DNA of 64,000 bases from Cyclospora cayetanensis (taxonomy: Eukaryota > Apicomplexa > Conoidasida > Eucoccidiorida > Eimeriidae): assembly GCF_002999335.1 (NCBI RefSeq), contig NW_020312131.1:16123-80122 (forward strand), read 5' to 3'. Position 1 is the first letter of the stretch. Each line of letters starts with the position of its first letter. This document shows, one piece after another, positions 46,900 through 58,645 of this stretch. The notes under the pieces are model-generated. The model was given only the letters and a program-made list of their open reading frames with translations, was not told the origin of the DNA and searched no databases. The translations under genes and the position numbers were made by a program.

Positions 46900-47976
46900 G
46901 CAGGAGGCGACAAGGCTCCCTGCAACAGTGGAGCAGTGCGCCGTTGCTCTTCTTGTTGCTGCTGTCTCGCCGCTGCTCTTGCTGCACGGCATGAATAGTT
47001 GGGAAGAGGGGGAAAAGAGGAGGCTCTGCCCAGTGTTGATCTCGCTGTAGGAAGCGACGCGTAAAGGCTGCTGCCTCGTGGGTGGCAGTCGGAGTTGCAG
47101 GTGTAAAATGCGCTCGTGCCATGGGCTGTCCACTTGCGCGCAGTACATACTTCGCATCTATTCTACATTCATGACTTTTCTTTCTTTATCTCTCCAAAAC
47201 ACTGTCTCCAATAGCCAAGTTATACGCGGATGCGCCCTTCCTAAACAAATCCCCCAATTATTCAGTACAAGTATTCGGCAGCAGACGTGGTGGGGAGGAG
47301 GGGGAGGGGGAGGGGAGTATTCTGCAGTCCGTCTCGTTCTGAGAGGCTGACTAGGCGATTTTCCTGCGTAAAAGTCGCTCTTTCGTTGAAGCGACGGCAG
47401 CAGGCAGACCGCAGGCGTAAGACAGGGAGCCTGCGGCATGTGTCTTGCGAGGAGACTGCAGTGCCTGCGTTCCCTCTATTATGGAGGCACGTTCGCCAGA
47501 TTACCAACTTCCATTCGTCTGTAGCCTCGACTGCCAAGCAAATACGGCTCCTGCCAACAAGTTCGAAGGAAGGCTCTTCGAAACAGCACATCGTGCCGCT
47601 AGGTGACAGTCATTACTACCTGCATAGCAATACGAACGGCTAGATCGGCTGCCGAGGGGTGGCTAACTAGCTAGCTAGCCAGCTAGCTAGGGAGGGAGGG
47701 CGGTGGAGTCTTTTGGCCACCCACGCGTCTCCCATCCACAACAGGACGCTTACACGAAAGCGTTCCCTAAAGAAGTGTGTGTTTCCCTTGCTACGGTTGT
47801 TGGTGTGACAGCAGAGAAAAGATATTCGCGACAGACACCACACTCGCAAAAGAAAGAAGGGCCCTCGTGTTTTTTCTCCCCTTTTCTTATTCTCCCTCTT
47901 TTTTGTTCTCCCTCTTTTTTTGTTCTCCCTCTATTTCTTTTACCCTGGTTCTCTCTGCCTTTCTCTCTCTCTCTCT
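46900..47976. other. Convergent spacer; nothing recognised
   Basis: It separates the 896-aa gene and TXNDC9, which face each other. A CTAG-type run at about 47667-47690 and CT-rich tracts at 47870-47980 are the only structure seen. Confidence 0.5.
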
Positions 47977-49399
47977 CTATTCAGGAGGCAGCATTTTATG
48001 TCTCCTCATGGCGTCTTCCAGTTCCGAGAGACTCAAGCGTTCGCCTACAACGAGACAGCCACGGAGAGAGAGTGTGAAGACGAAACGCTAGAGGGAGGAG
48101 CCGTGGATTTGCTGTCACTGCCGCAGGGGGAGAGCAAGGCGAGGAATGTCGTCGTGGGGTGGAAGAGAGATGTCTAGCGAAATATTGCGGAGGCGAGCTA
48201 CACAGGGAGCGAAACTTATAGCGCCTTACCTCCAACTTCGTCAAGCCCAACGATTGAATGTTGCGTCTGGCTATCTCGCACGAGTACTGCCTGCGGGAGG
48301 CAACCCAAGTTCAGAGCATGTTTTGCATGCAGCGTCTGGGGAGAAGAAAAGGGAACATGAAACTACGTCGAATTTGCTGCATATCCACCCTAAAGACGTA
48401 ACAGCTTACCGTCGGCAGACACCAGATCTTCAGGCCTGATGCAACACACACCCTCGGCATATATAGCTACATATATATATATATATGTATATATGTATCG
48501 AGAACACCGTTGGTAGCTCCCCTCCCTCCCTCCTTCCTTCCCCCTTTTTAGGTTGCCTCGCATCGAGAGATAGCTGCCTCTCTAGTCTTTCGTGCTACGC
48601 AGACGGCAGCAGCACACCTTCCAGCGAGCGGAGACGCGAGAAAGGCAATTAAAGAGAGAGTCTCTGGAAGCGTCTGCGCAGCACCGAGGCGTTTCTCCCT
48701 CCCTTTCTCCAACAGATACTTTTCTAGAGTCTCTAGGTACACGGAAGTGGCAGCTCACGATCCGTGAGGAAAGGGGCCTTCTCCGCGTTGATAGCGCAAA
48801 CTCTGATGGACAGATGTTTGCGACTGAAGTCTCGCCACAGAGCCAACACCTGTTCGTGCAGCTTAAAAGAGGGCCGGTAAAATAGCAACACCTATGCGCA
48901 CAGCGAACAGCGGCATCCCTCCTACACAGCCGCGTTTTGCGGGGGCAAGACGCCTGCACGCCTCTAAGACGGGAGAGAGCAGTCTCGTGTGTGACAGACT
49001 GAGAGACGGGCAGTGCTACTCGACGACGATAACAACAACTAGAACACTGCAGCACATGCACGTGGAGAGGGGCTGGTTCGGCGTGGGGTGGTTCGGAAGG
49101 CGTACGACAAGCTTAGTCTTCTTAGCCAGCGAAAAAAACTCCTTTTCGTCATGGAGCTCAGTAACAGTCCCGTGACCATCCTGTAGGTGTTGCATCTGCT
49201 CCTGCATTTGCTTCCTCCTTTGCTGCCGAAGTCGCTCTAATTCCTCGTCATCAAAATCGCGTGGGTGCTGTTGTTGCTGCCGATGCTGCTCTTCAATGGC
49301 TGCATCGAGGGCAGCCTCCTTTTCCTGGAGAGCCCGCAGCACTTGTTCCTCCACCTTCTTCTCTATCAGAGAAGTGCCGGACTGCCTGTTGGTGGCCAT
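47977..49399 (-). CDS. TXNDC9 / phosducin-like thioredoxin-fold protein
   Basis: TXNDC9-type proteins bind the CCT/TRiC chaperonin and modulate actin and tubulin folding in the cytosol. Five exons were rebuilt (minus): 49106-49399, 48759-48891, 48410-48435, 48230-48290 and 47977-48044, all phase-consistent, about 193 aa. Exon 1 gives a helical N-terminus, DDEELERLRQQRRKQMQEQM, HGTVTELHDEKEFFSLAKKT and the start of the core strand KLV. Exon 2 gives VLLFYRPSFKLHEQ and CAINAEKAPFLTD; exon 3 (26 bases) gives RLKIWCLPT with the cis-Pro; exon 4 gives HSIVGLDEVGG; exon 5 gives LSLSELEDAMRR and the stop. The CxxC of true thioredoxins is absent, as in this family, so redox activity is unlikely. It is divergent from PRP19. 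Confidence 0.92.
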
Positions 49400-50080
49400 T
49401 GCTCAAACGTGGCGAAACTTTTTAAAAAAAAGAAACTGAGTGCGTTGAGAGCTTTGCCACAGTGCCTTTTTGCAGAGGCCGTCTGTATATGCCCCTGAAC
49501 AGAGTCTATCGGTTTCTAAGACCGATGGGCTGCTTCTGTGCGTGTGTCTATGTGTGCGCGTGCTGCTTGACGGTGAGACTCCGCAAGTTGCGTCTGCAGG
49601 TGCCACTGCGCCTTCTGCCGCCGATGCGGTGTCTTCTCGGGAAGCCCAAGAGACACACAGAGACACAAACACGGGTATACGAGTCCGCGCACACACACAG
49701 ACAGACACAGACACAGACGCTCTCTCTCTCCCACTCACTAAATGCAGGTAGGAAGAAGCAGGGAGGACGGGCAAGGAGGAGTGGCACCTAGGCGCGCCGC
49801 TTTTGAGTTTGTGATGAGCAGAAATAAATATTTCCCTGTTATTTTGATACTCGCAAGATTTTTGTGGAACACAAGGAGTCCTTTTTCTGCACCTGCGCGC
49901 GCAGTTGCAGCTTTGTGGTGGTTGTACACTGCAGCGAGCCGCAAGGGCGCCAGAACGCCACCGATGACACCGCACGAGCGCTTTCTCTCTCTAAGGATTG
50001 CAATTGCTACAGATCAACCATTTAGACATGCAGGACGCTCCTGTGTCTTCCCAAATTGACATTGGAGGCCGCTGCCGCTT

Positions 50081-50112
<32 letters not shown>

Positions 50113-51385
50113 ACGCTGCATGCAACACGGCGCAGAGCAAAAGCGGCAGCCCCCCTGCTTGGGAGCTCGTCGGAAAGTCAGCGCAGCCACGGATGGCGAG
50201 GGCGCGTGCATGCATGCAGCAGAAAAACAGTTTCTTTGGCATTGATCGCTGCAGGAGAGTCTCTGGTCAAGGGAAACGCGACCTCTTCCAGCCGCAGCCG
50301 CAGCAACTGCCCTGAATCGCGCCTGTTTAGCGCAGCAACTCCCCCAATACCTCAAAGGCTCTTCGTTTCAGGAGCTTCGCGTGCATGAGCGCTCTGATTC
50401 TCGCAGGATCGTCGCTGCTGCTGCTGCTCTCTCAGGTGAGAGGCGTGTTTACGCATCCCCCACGAGAGCCATCCGCAGTTATCTCTGGCGCCGAGGGGGC
50501 CCACTCCCGCTTACGGCTGTCTGGCCGTTATCACAGCGTTAGGGGAGAAGAGGCTGTTGCTGTTGCAGCAGCGCATGCGCTGCTGCTGCTGCTGCTGCTC
50601 AAGCGCATGAAGGTTGAACGGCGACCTAGAGAATTCTCAGTAGCCTTAGGAGCAGAAAGAGGGCGGGATTTATATATATCTACAAATATATGTATACATA
50701 TATATATAAAGAAGGGCTTTTTTCCCTCTCTCTCTCTCTGCTATTGCCGCTGCCTGCTGCTGCGTCTTTGTTTCTCTCCCTGTTTGTCTGTCTTCCTTCC
50801 TTCCCACCACGCAGCATCCCCCAACACAGCAGGGAGGGGCACTGTGTAGCTGCTACCCCCTCCACACAGTGCACTCCCTGCTCCCCCCCAAGCAAGCTCC
50901 CTACGGCTGTGCAGTGTATTCGTCTTGCGCGATGCCAGGCTCATGCGAAAGGGGAGAAGGGCGGAGGGAAGGGTCGAGGGGAGGCTTTTCTCATTGATTT
51001 GCTGCCTTTTAGGGACGAACGGGGGGGGAGGGGGGAAGGGAACTGCATAGACAAGCCGAATTTGAGGCTTCTCGCGTTGAGCGCCCATTCCGAGAGGCGT
51101 TGAGGAGTCTTCTGTTTTTTCTCTCGCCAGCTGTCTCTCGGAGAATGGCTCGCGCTGCCTGAAGACGCATGCGCATGCGCATGCGCATGCGTCTTCAGGC
51201 GCTGAACATGAGCGACACTTGCCTCTTCCGCTTTCCCTGTTTCTCTTGCTGATACAAGGGCTTCGTCCGTGCATGCGTATGTATGTGTCTATTTCCTCTG
51301 GCACCGTGAATCCTCCTCAACAGCGCAGCGGAATGCACTCCTAGTTAAAACTTCCTGCAGGTTTTGCCTGCGTCTGAGCTGCAGG
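49400..51385. other. Divergent spacer between TXNDC9 and PRP19
   Basis: It presumably holds both promoters. Frames such as plus 49742-50059 and plus 49998-50315 (with a Ser-coding AGC run at 50084-50108) look partly protein-like but have no motif. A TA microsatellite lies at about 50672-50707 and a 44-bp palindrome at 51157-51200. Confidence 0.45.
51157..51200. repeat. 44-bp perfect palindrome
   Basis: It is its own reverse complement, centred between 51178 and 51179. The arms carry GCCTGAAGACGC and the centre is built from repeated GCATGC. It lies 186 bases upstream of the PRP19 ATG. It shares the GCATGCGCATGC-type centre with the palindrome at 6570-6621. Confidence 0.95.
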
Positions 51386-54300
51386 ATGTCGTTGGTGTGC
51401 GCGATTACTGGAGAGGTGCCAGAGGAGGCTGTCTTCTGCCCCACAACAAATTTAATTTATGAAAAGCGCCTCATTCAAAAACACCTCGCCGCAAATGGCA
51501 AATGCCCAGTCACCGGCCTGCAACTGCAAACGCAGGATCTCATCGAAATCAAAAGTATTCTTATTGCACTGCAGTCTGCTGTTGTTTGCTGTCTGCTGTT
51601 GTTTGCTGTTGTTTTTGCTGTTGTTTTTGTTGTTGTTTGCTGTTGTTGTTTGCTGTTGTTGTTTGCTGTTGTTTTTTTGCTGTTGTTTTGTTGTTGTTTT
51701 TTTGCTGTTGTTTATTGCTGTTTGCTGTTGTTTATTGCTGTTTATTGTTGTTTGCTGTTGTTTGTTATTGTTTGTTGTTGTTTATTGTTTCTTGCTGTCG
51801 TTTGCTCTTTGCTGTTGTTTTTTTGCTGTTGTTTGTCGTTGTTTGCTGTTGTTTGTTGTTGTTTATTGTTGTTTGCTGTTGTTTTTGTTGGTGTTTGCTG
51901 TTGTTTTTGTTGTTGTTTGCTGTTGTTTTTTTGCTGTTGTTTTTGTTGTTTTTCTGCTGTTGTTTTTTTGCTGTTGTTTATTGTTGTTTATTGTTGTTTA
52001 TTGTTGTTTGCTGTTGTTTGCTGTTGTTTGCTGTTGTTTATTGTTTGCTGTTGTTTGCTGTTGTTTGTTGTTGTTTGCTGTTGTTTTTGTTGTTGTTTGC
52101 TGTCGTTTTTTTGCTGTTGCTTTTTGCTGTTGTTTGCTATTAGCTGCCTCAGTTTTTTCCGTGCGAGTTTTATTGCCGGGCGAAGGAGATCCTTGACACT
52201 GCCACCGTTTCTGGTGCTGCTACTGTTGCTGTTGCTGCTATTCTTGCTGTTGTTTTTGCTGCAGCAAATCCGACAATTAAGCCTCGACCTCTCTCTGCGT
52301 CCTCTATCCCTGGTCTCTTAAGCTGTCTCCAAACGGAATGGGATGCTCTCATGTCTGAGGCTTTCTCTCTCAAGACACATCTCGAGCAGGTTTGCTATTG
52401 TTGTAGCTGGTGTTGTTCATGCAGTCTTTGTTGTTGTTGATGTAGCTCCTGTTGTAGCTGCTCTTGTTGGTGCAGTTCCCCTCTTGTTGTAGCTGCTCTT
52501 GTTGGTGCAGTTCCCCTCTTGTTGTGGCTTCTCTTGTTCATGCTGCTCCCCTCTTGTTGTAGCTGCTCTTGTTCATGCTGCTCCCCTCTTGTTGTGGCTT
52601 CTCTTGTTCATGCTGCTCCCCTCTTGTTGTAGCTGCTCTTGTTCATGCTGCTCCCCTCTTGTTGTAGCTGCTCTTGTTGGTGCAGTTCCCCTCTTGTTGT
52701 AGCTGCTCTTGATGATGCAGTTCCCCTCTTGTTGTAGCTGCTCTTGTTGGTGCAGTTCCCCTCTTGTTGTAGCTGCTCTTGTTGGTGCAGTTCCCCTCTT
52801 GTTGTAGCTGCTCTTGTTGGTGCAGTTCCCCTCTTGTTGTAGCTTCTCTTGTTCATGCTGCTCCCCTCTTGTTGTAGCAGCGCGCTGTCTTAGAGCATGT
52901 TATGCATGGGGGAACTTTCTCTCTGTCTCTGTATGTGTTCATGTGTGTGTGTGCGATGGTTGGTGGTGTCTTGCCACAGGTCAGGAAGCAGCTGGCGCAT
53001 GCTCTGTATCAACAAGATGCGGCAACGCGTGTCATTGCAAGACTTTTGAAGGAGAGGGATGCAGCGCAGCAACAGCTGCAGCAGCAGCAGCAGCTTGTGC
53101 TGCAGCTGCAGCGCTCTGCCGCAGCTGCTGACGCTGCTGTAGATGCGGATATGGGTAGGCAGTCTAAGACCACGCTGTCTTGGTGTCTGTCTCTCTCTCT
53201 CTGTCTCTGAAAGAGGCTTTCTCCCCGATGCGTTTTCTTCTGTCGCCTATTAAATGGGTATACCGTGCTTGCAATCCCATAAGTGTATTTTGCATTCTCA
53301 AGCGGGAGGCTAGCCACGCAGTAGGCGTGCGAGACACGTATGCATTGGCTGTGGGGTGTTGCCTTTGAGAGCTTCTACTAAGAAGCATAGGGGGGTCTGT
53401 GGGGCGATGTGTGTGCAATTTGTGCGGGATGTATATATATATATATATAGGTAGATAGATATATATATATATATGTATATGTATATATATATGTATTTAT
53501 GTATATGTATGTATACATGTATCTGTATATATATGTATCTGTATATATATGTATCTGTATATATGTGTATATGTATACATACATATATTATCTATATATA
53601 TGTATATATATTATCTATATATATGTATATATATTATCTATATATATGTATAGATATTATCTATATATACATATATATATTATCTATATATATGTATATA
53701 TATTATCTATATATACATATATATATATTATATATATATATGTATATATATATTATCTACATATATGTATATATATTATCTATATATACATATATATATA
53801 TATATATATTATCTATATATATATATATATATTATCTACATATATGTATATATATTATCTATATATATGTATATATATTATCTATATATATGTATATATA
53901 TTATCTATATATATGTATATATATTATCTATATATATGTATATATATTATCTATATGTATGTATATTATCTATATATATGTATATATATTATCTATATAT
54001 ATGTATATATATATATTATCTACATATATGTATATATATTATCTATATATATATGTATATATTTATTATCTATATATATATATATTATCTACATATATGT
54101 ATGTATGTATATATCAGGAATAAAGGAGGAGCTTTTGGAAGAAATGCAAGCCTTGGCGCGGCAGCTGCTCACGCAGCGAAAGAAGAGGAAGCCAGTTGGC
54201 TTCTTTTCGCATGCGTCTCTCGCTTCTAAATTGAGCTGCTCATTGACTCTGCCTCTGCACTCCGCCTCAGCTCGTGGGGTTTTTCGTGTGACGGCAGACA

Positions 54301-57300
54301 CCAATGCGGCTCGCCTTGCTGCCGTCTTCAGCGGCAACAGCAGCGGAGATGGGGGCAATTCTGCAAGGCATGGGGAGGCGCAGCTCAAGAAGGGCGAAGT
54401 TATTACCGTCTCGTCCGGTGCAGACGGTGCTATTGTCTTCTTTGACTTGCAGAAACAGAAGCAGCTCGAAAAGCTTCAGGCTCACGCGAAGCCTTGCAGA
54501 GACTTCCTGCTGCATTCGCAGGAGCCTGTCCTTGTCACCGCTTCCGATGACAAGACTTGCAAGTAAGAAGAGGCTTGGGGGCATGATTTTTTTGAAGCAA
54601 GAAAAGGGAAAGGAGACGGCGGAGGCGAGGGGAGATGGGGGTTCATCGTGTGTGACACCAGTTCTTGATACGCGCGATAAAAGCACAAGAAGGCTTGTCT
54701 TGAGTGGCTGCTGAATGCGAGAGAGGCTGTGCTTTTGGAGACGAGAAGACGCGAAATAACACGTCTTCTTCCGGGGGAGGGGAGAAAGCGCCGCTTTACG
54801 GCGCAAACCGGACAGGAAGGCAGAGAGAAAGAAAGAGAAAGATTTACACACCCACATACACACATACAGAGAGAGGAGACAGAAAAAGTAGCCTCTCTCT
54901 TCCTGTGGTTGTTGTGCTCCCCAGCAAGAAGGCTGGAGACAGCTTCGAAAGGAGACACATGCGAAACCTGCGTTACGTGTGCTGCCTTCGCTGCAGAATA
55001 TGGCGTGGCTCTCTCGACTTCAGCAGCTCGTACAGCAATGCCGTTACCTTCAGGAGACAGCGTGGGGAGGTGTGTGCACTGGCGCTGCATCCGCTAGGAG
55101 ACTACTTTGCCTCCGTAGCCTCCGACAGAACGTGGGCGTTCATCAATATTCAAGAAGGGCGGTACTTGAGGGTCCATAAAGACCTTGCTTGCCAGGTAAA
55201 AATTCTAAAAATCGATATTTTGCGAGCCTTTTTGTGCAATGGCGCCTTCCTGCATGCCTGCGTATATCGCCCCTTGCGGCTTCGCCGATTCCTTAGGCCG
55301 CTCTCTTTATGCCCTCTCTTGATCTGTCATGCATTCGTTTTCTTTACACGTGATGTAATTGTTTGTATTTCCATCTATATGTGTATATATATACATATAT
55401 ACATATACATATATATATCTGTCCACGTATCTATCAAGGGACCTTTCTAAAAGTGTCATTTGCGTGCCTACAAAAAATTTTTTTTCCATAGCTGAATCAA
55501 CGTTCGCATTTGTTTAGATATGTGTAGAGATATATATGTATATGAGTACATAAATACTTACTAGATATCTCTGCGTAATATGCATGTTGGGCATGTCTGT
55601 ATAGCTGCGGGGGGGGGGGTGGAGGGGACTCACACACACAACCTTCAGCTACTGCCTGTCGACGTCTGTGTGTCTCTCGTACGATGGCTGTGTCTGCAGC
55701 GTATTTGTGAAGTTTCGCTGTGTCTCGTTAATCTCTCCAGTATGCGTGTGTGTGTATGTCGTTTTCAAGAGGATGCTGCATGCTGTTTCCTAGGGTGTTG
55801 TTGTGTGTTGTTGCATGCGCATGCATGCGTCTTGGCTGCCTGCGGATGTTGGCTTCTGTGCGCTGCAGTACACTGCTGTCGGCTTCCATCCTGATGGAAT
55901 GATTCTTGGTGCTGGTGGAGCAGATGGTAGCGTCTACATATGGGATATGAAGGCACAGGAGCAGCGAGCCGCGTTGCAGGGGCATCCTGCCAAGATCAGC
56001 AAGCTTGCTTTCTCTGAGAACGGCTACTATCTTGCGACAGCGAGCTTCGACGGCTCGGTAAGCCGCGCGGCTCCCACGTCCAGGAGCAGGAAGAAGGGAA
56101 GGGAAGGGAAGGGAAGAGGGGGAGGGAAAAAAACGGAGGAAAGAAATGTTTTTCCGAGTTGTGAGGTGCCCTCATCGCATCATGCGCTTCACGCTTTTAA
56201 GAAGCGAGGCTCTCTTTGGCATACTTGCATGCATGCGTGCTTGCCAGCGTAGACCTTCTTTAATATCTCTATATATGTACATAAATATATGTTAATATAT
56301 ACGAATATGTATACATATACATATATATGAATATAAATATATATAAATACATAAATGTACATGAATATATATGAATATTTATATATATTCATATTCATGT
56401 ATATATGTATGTATATATAGGTATGTATTTATAGAACACGTGGACCGTCTTTAATATCTATGTCTGTATATATCTATATATGTACATAAATGTATATATA
56501 TGAATAAGTATGTAATTACAGAATACGTGGACCGTCCTCAATATATATACATATATATATAGGTATGTATGTATTTATAGAACACGTTTGTCCATTGGTA
56601 TGCGGTGCTTTGTTTGGATGTTCTCTTTAGGTTCGTTTATGGGATTTAAGGAAGTCGGCAGCCTTTCAGACATTGCAGATCGGCGCTGAGGGGACGAAGG
56701 ACGCAGTGACGTCTGCTGTTTTCGATCATTCTGGGCTGTTTGTTGCCGCTTGCGTTTCTACGGGAGTTGTGCAGCTCTACAATTTTGAGAGCAGAGCACA
56801 TGCGTCTTCAGTGGCATCCTTGCAAGGTCACACAGACGCCGTCATGGACTGCACGTGAGCGCTTGTTGCCACACCTTTGCAAAAAGAGCAGATAAACACT
56901 TCTTAAGCGGTGCTTTGCGCATGCTGCCTGCGGCAGGGGCGGCTTGTGGAATGGTGTGCGTGCTGTAGACTTCCCCAGAGAGAGGCACCGCGTCTGTCTC
57001 CCCTGCTAGTTTTTGTTCGATTTCTTGAATAGACTTAGATACACGTATTACAGTGGCAAAGCTTCGCGTGTGTATGGGTCTGTAGGTATATGTGTAGGGA
57101 TGGGTATGTATATCAGTATGTATGTTGCATACGTATATGTATGTGTGTATGTTGTATTTGTGTATGTATGTGTGTGTATGTATATCTGTATGTTGTATAT
57201 GTGTATGTGTATGTATATATATATGTACATAAATATATATATTTTATACATTTATTTGGCTGCGTGGGCACAGGTTCGTCGAGGGGCAGCAGATGCTCCT

Positions 57301-57355
57301 TACCGCGTCTATGGACAAAACTGTGAAGGTTTGGGAGCTGAAGCAAGATGCCTAA
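51386..57355 (+). CDS. PRP19, U-box E3 ligase of the spliceosomal NineTeen complex
   Basis: PRP19 is the tetrameric core of the NTC; its U-box ubiquitinates splicing factors such as PRP3. Eight phase-consistent exons: 51386-51554, 52265-52389, 52980-53154, 54118-54562, 54997-55195, 55869-56057, 56631-56854 and 57274-57355, giving 535 aa (human about 504). The U-box is residues 1-57 ([37 protein letters not shown]). The linker [17 protein letters not shown] and the coiled-coil tetramerisation region [20 protein letters not shown] follow. The C-terminal WD40 propeller starts near residue 230: [75 protein letters not shown] and a final [14 protein letters not shown]. Introns 1, 2 and 3 each hold a different repeat array; later introns hold TA tracts. 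Confidence 0.96.
51580..52145 (+). repeat. TTTGCTGTTG repeat array in PRP19 intron 1
   Basis: About 560 bases of imperfect TTGCTGTTGTT and TTTATTGTTG units. All three plus frames stay largely open and would read as Cys/Leu/Phe/Val-rich strings that mimic membrane proteins. These are repeat artefacts. Confidence 0.92.
52445..52880 (+). repeat. 35-bp minisatellite in PRP19 intron 2
   Basis: About 12 copies of a ~35-base unit with the core TTCCCCTCTTGTTGTAGCTG. Two variants of the inner block occur (TTGGTGCAG and TTCATGCTG) and are interspersed. The array ends about 100 bases before the exon-3 acceptor. Confidence 0.92.
53430..54112 (+). repeat. TATATATG/TATCTA satellite in PRP19 intron 3
   Basis: Nearly 700 bases of TA sequence punctuated by TATTATCTA about every 24-30 bases. 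It runs to within a few bases of the exon-4 acceptor (ATATATCAG). Long Tyr/Ile frames through it are not genes. Confidence 0.92.
56255..56590 (+). repeat. TA-rich tandem repeats in PRP19 intron 6
   Basis: TATATG/AATATA sequence with a repeated block of about 100 bases containing ACGTGGACCGTC, seen at about 56440 and 56528. Confidence 0.8.
57075..57250 (+). repeat. TATG/TGTA microsatellite in PRP19 intron 7
   Basis: Imperfect TATGTGTG sequence before the last PRP19 exon. Confidence 0.8.
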
Positions 57356-57474
57356 GTGAAGCAGATGGTGTGTCGTATGTGCGAAAGCATGCAGGCAGGC
57401 AGGCAGGCCCGCCTGCATGCATGCGTGCATGCACACTCTGGCGCTTTTTGCGCCCCCCTCTAGTGGTGGCATGC

Positions 57475-57520
57475 AAGATGTCTCTGCATGCATGCCGCCG
57501 CCTGCATGCAGAGACATCTT
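57475..57520. repeat. 18-bp inverted repeat hairpin
   Basis: The arms AAGATGTCTCTGCATGCA and TGCATGCAGAGACATCTT are perfectly complementary around a 10-base GC-rich loop, about 120 bases after the PRP19 stop. It may be a 3'-UTR stem-loop. Confidence 0.9.
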
Positions 57521-58499
57521 TGCATGCGTGTTGCACGATCACTGGGAAGAAGGTAGGAGCGCGATCACTCAGACTCAGCTTTGCCTGGCTCGGCTCGGCA
57601 CAGAGACATCGAGAAGAGTTTAAACGCCACATTTTGCGCTGCAACGGTGCTGCTCGTATCTATGGGAAGGATAAGGGTGTGTGTGTGTCTCTACGGCGGG
57701 CAGCAGCAGCCTGCCGACGGCAGGTGACGTGCCAAAGCAACTTTTAGGGGTAGGTCTTGTCTCTCGCTGCGCATGCAGCAAGAGGACTGCTTCGTGGGAT
57801 ATACCCCCCTTCTGCAGCAGTAAGGAGGCCTTTAGCTTCTGAGCGCCTTACGGCAGTAGTAGGCGCAATTTTCGACATGCGCCTTTTTCCGCGCTGGCGC
57901 TTTGTTTCGAGGGGAATAATAGCCTGAAAGACATCAGGGTACGGGGGGTTGCGGTGCTCTCGTGGAGTCGTGTTTCTCGGGGTGGGTCAGGGAGGGAGAA
58001 ATTCAGAGAGAGAGAGAGACAGAGCGGCCAGGAAGAGTAGCAGAGAGGTAGAGAGGAGGCTGACAGACAGACAACGGAAGGCGGCAAAGTTAGGGGAGTA
58101 GCAAGAATTGCGTGAGGGGAGAAACAGCTCCCGAATTGGTGCCCCGAAGAGGGGGTGTTGATAGAGGGTGGGGTGTTGATAAAGGGTGGGGTGGCGGCAC
58201 AGGAGTCACGAAGACGAGTTGAGAAAGGGAGGGGGAGATTGAGAGACACAGTGCACTGCATCAAAGGCGCAACGCACTGAAATACTGACTAAATTATCTC
58301 AAAGGGCAGAGAGAGAGAGTGAAAGGAGGGCTTCTTGAAGGAAAGGCTAGGGAAAAGATGTCTGTAAATGTTGACACCGCGTCTCTGTGTCCACCTTAAA
58401 CATATCGCTCATTTGAACCTCGCAGTGTTGACGGCTCCTTCGCTCTGGGCTAGGCTCAGAGATAAGTGTGATCAGGGATTCTTTCTCTCTGTTGCTTTC

Positions 58500-58645
58500 T
58501 GTCTGTGTGTGTGTGTCTGTCTGTCTGTGTCTGTCTGTCTGTGTCTGTGTGTCTGTCTGTGTGTGTGTCTGTGTGTGTGTGTGTGTCTGTCTGTCTGTCT
58601 GTGTGTGTGTGTGTCTGTCTGTCTGTGTGTCTGTTTGTGTGTTTG
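58500..58645. repeat. TGTC/TG microsatellite
   Basis: A compound (TGTC)n(TG)n tract of about 145 bases in the spacer. Confidence 0.92.

Noticed and set aside
51459..52196. Cys/Leu/Phe/Val-rich frames resembling a multi-pass membrane protein
   Set aside because: Open in all three frames because the TTTGCTGTTG repeat has no stops. It is intron 1 of PRP19.
52445..52880. CRISPR-like regular repeats (also 63414-64000 and 29968-30395)
   Set aside because: There are no unique spacers between units and no cas genes, and the genome is intron-bearing eukaryotic DNA. These are minisatellites.
53473..54566. Tyr/Ile-rich plus frames of 150-350 codons
   Set aside because: These are translations of the TA satellite in PRP19 intron 3. 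The end of one frame overlaps the real exon 4 only because the repeat has no stops.
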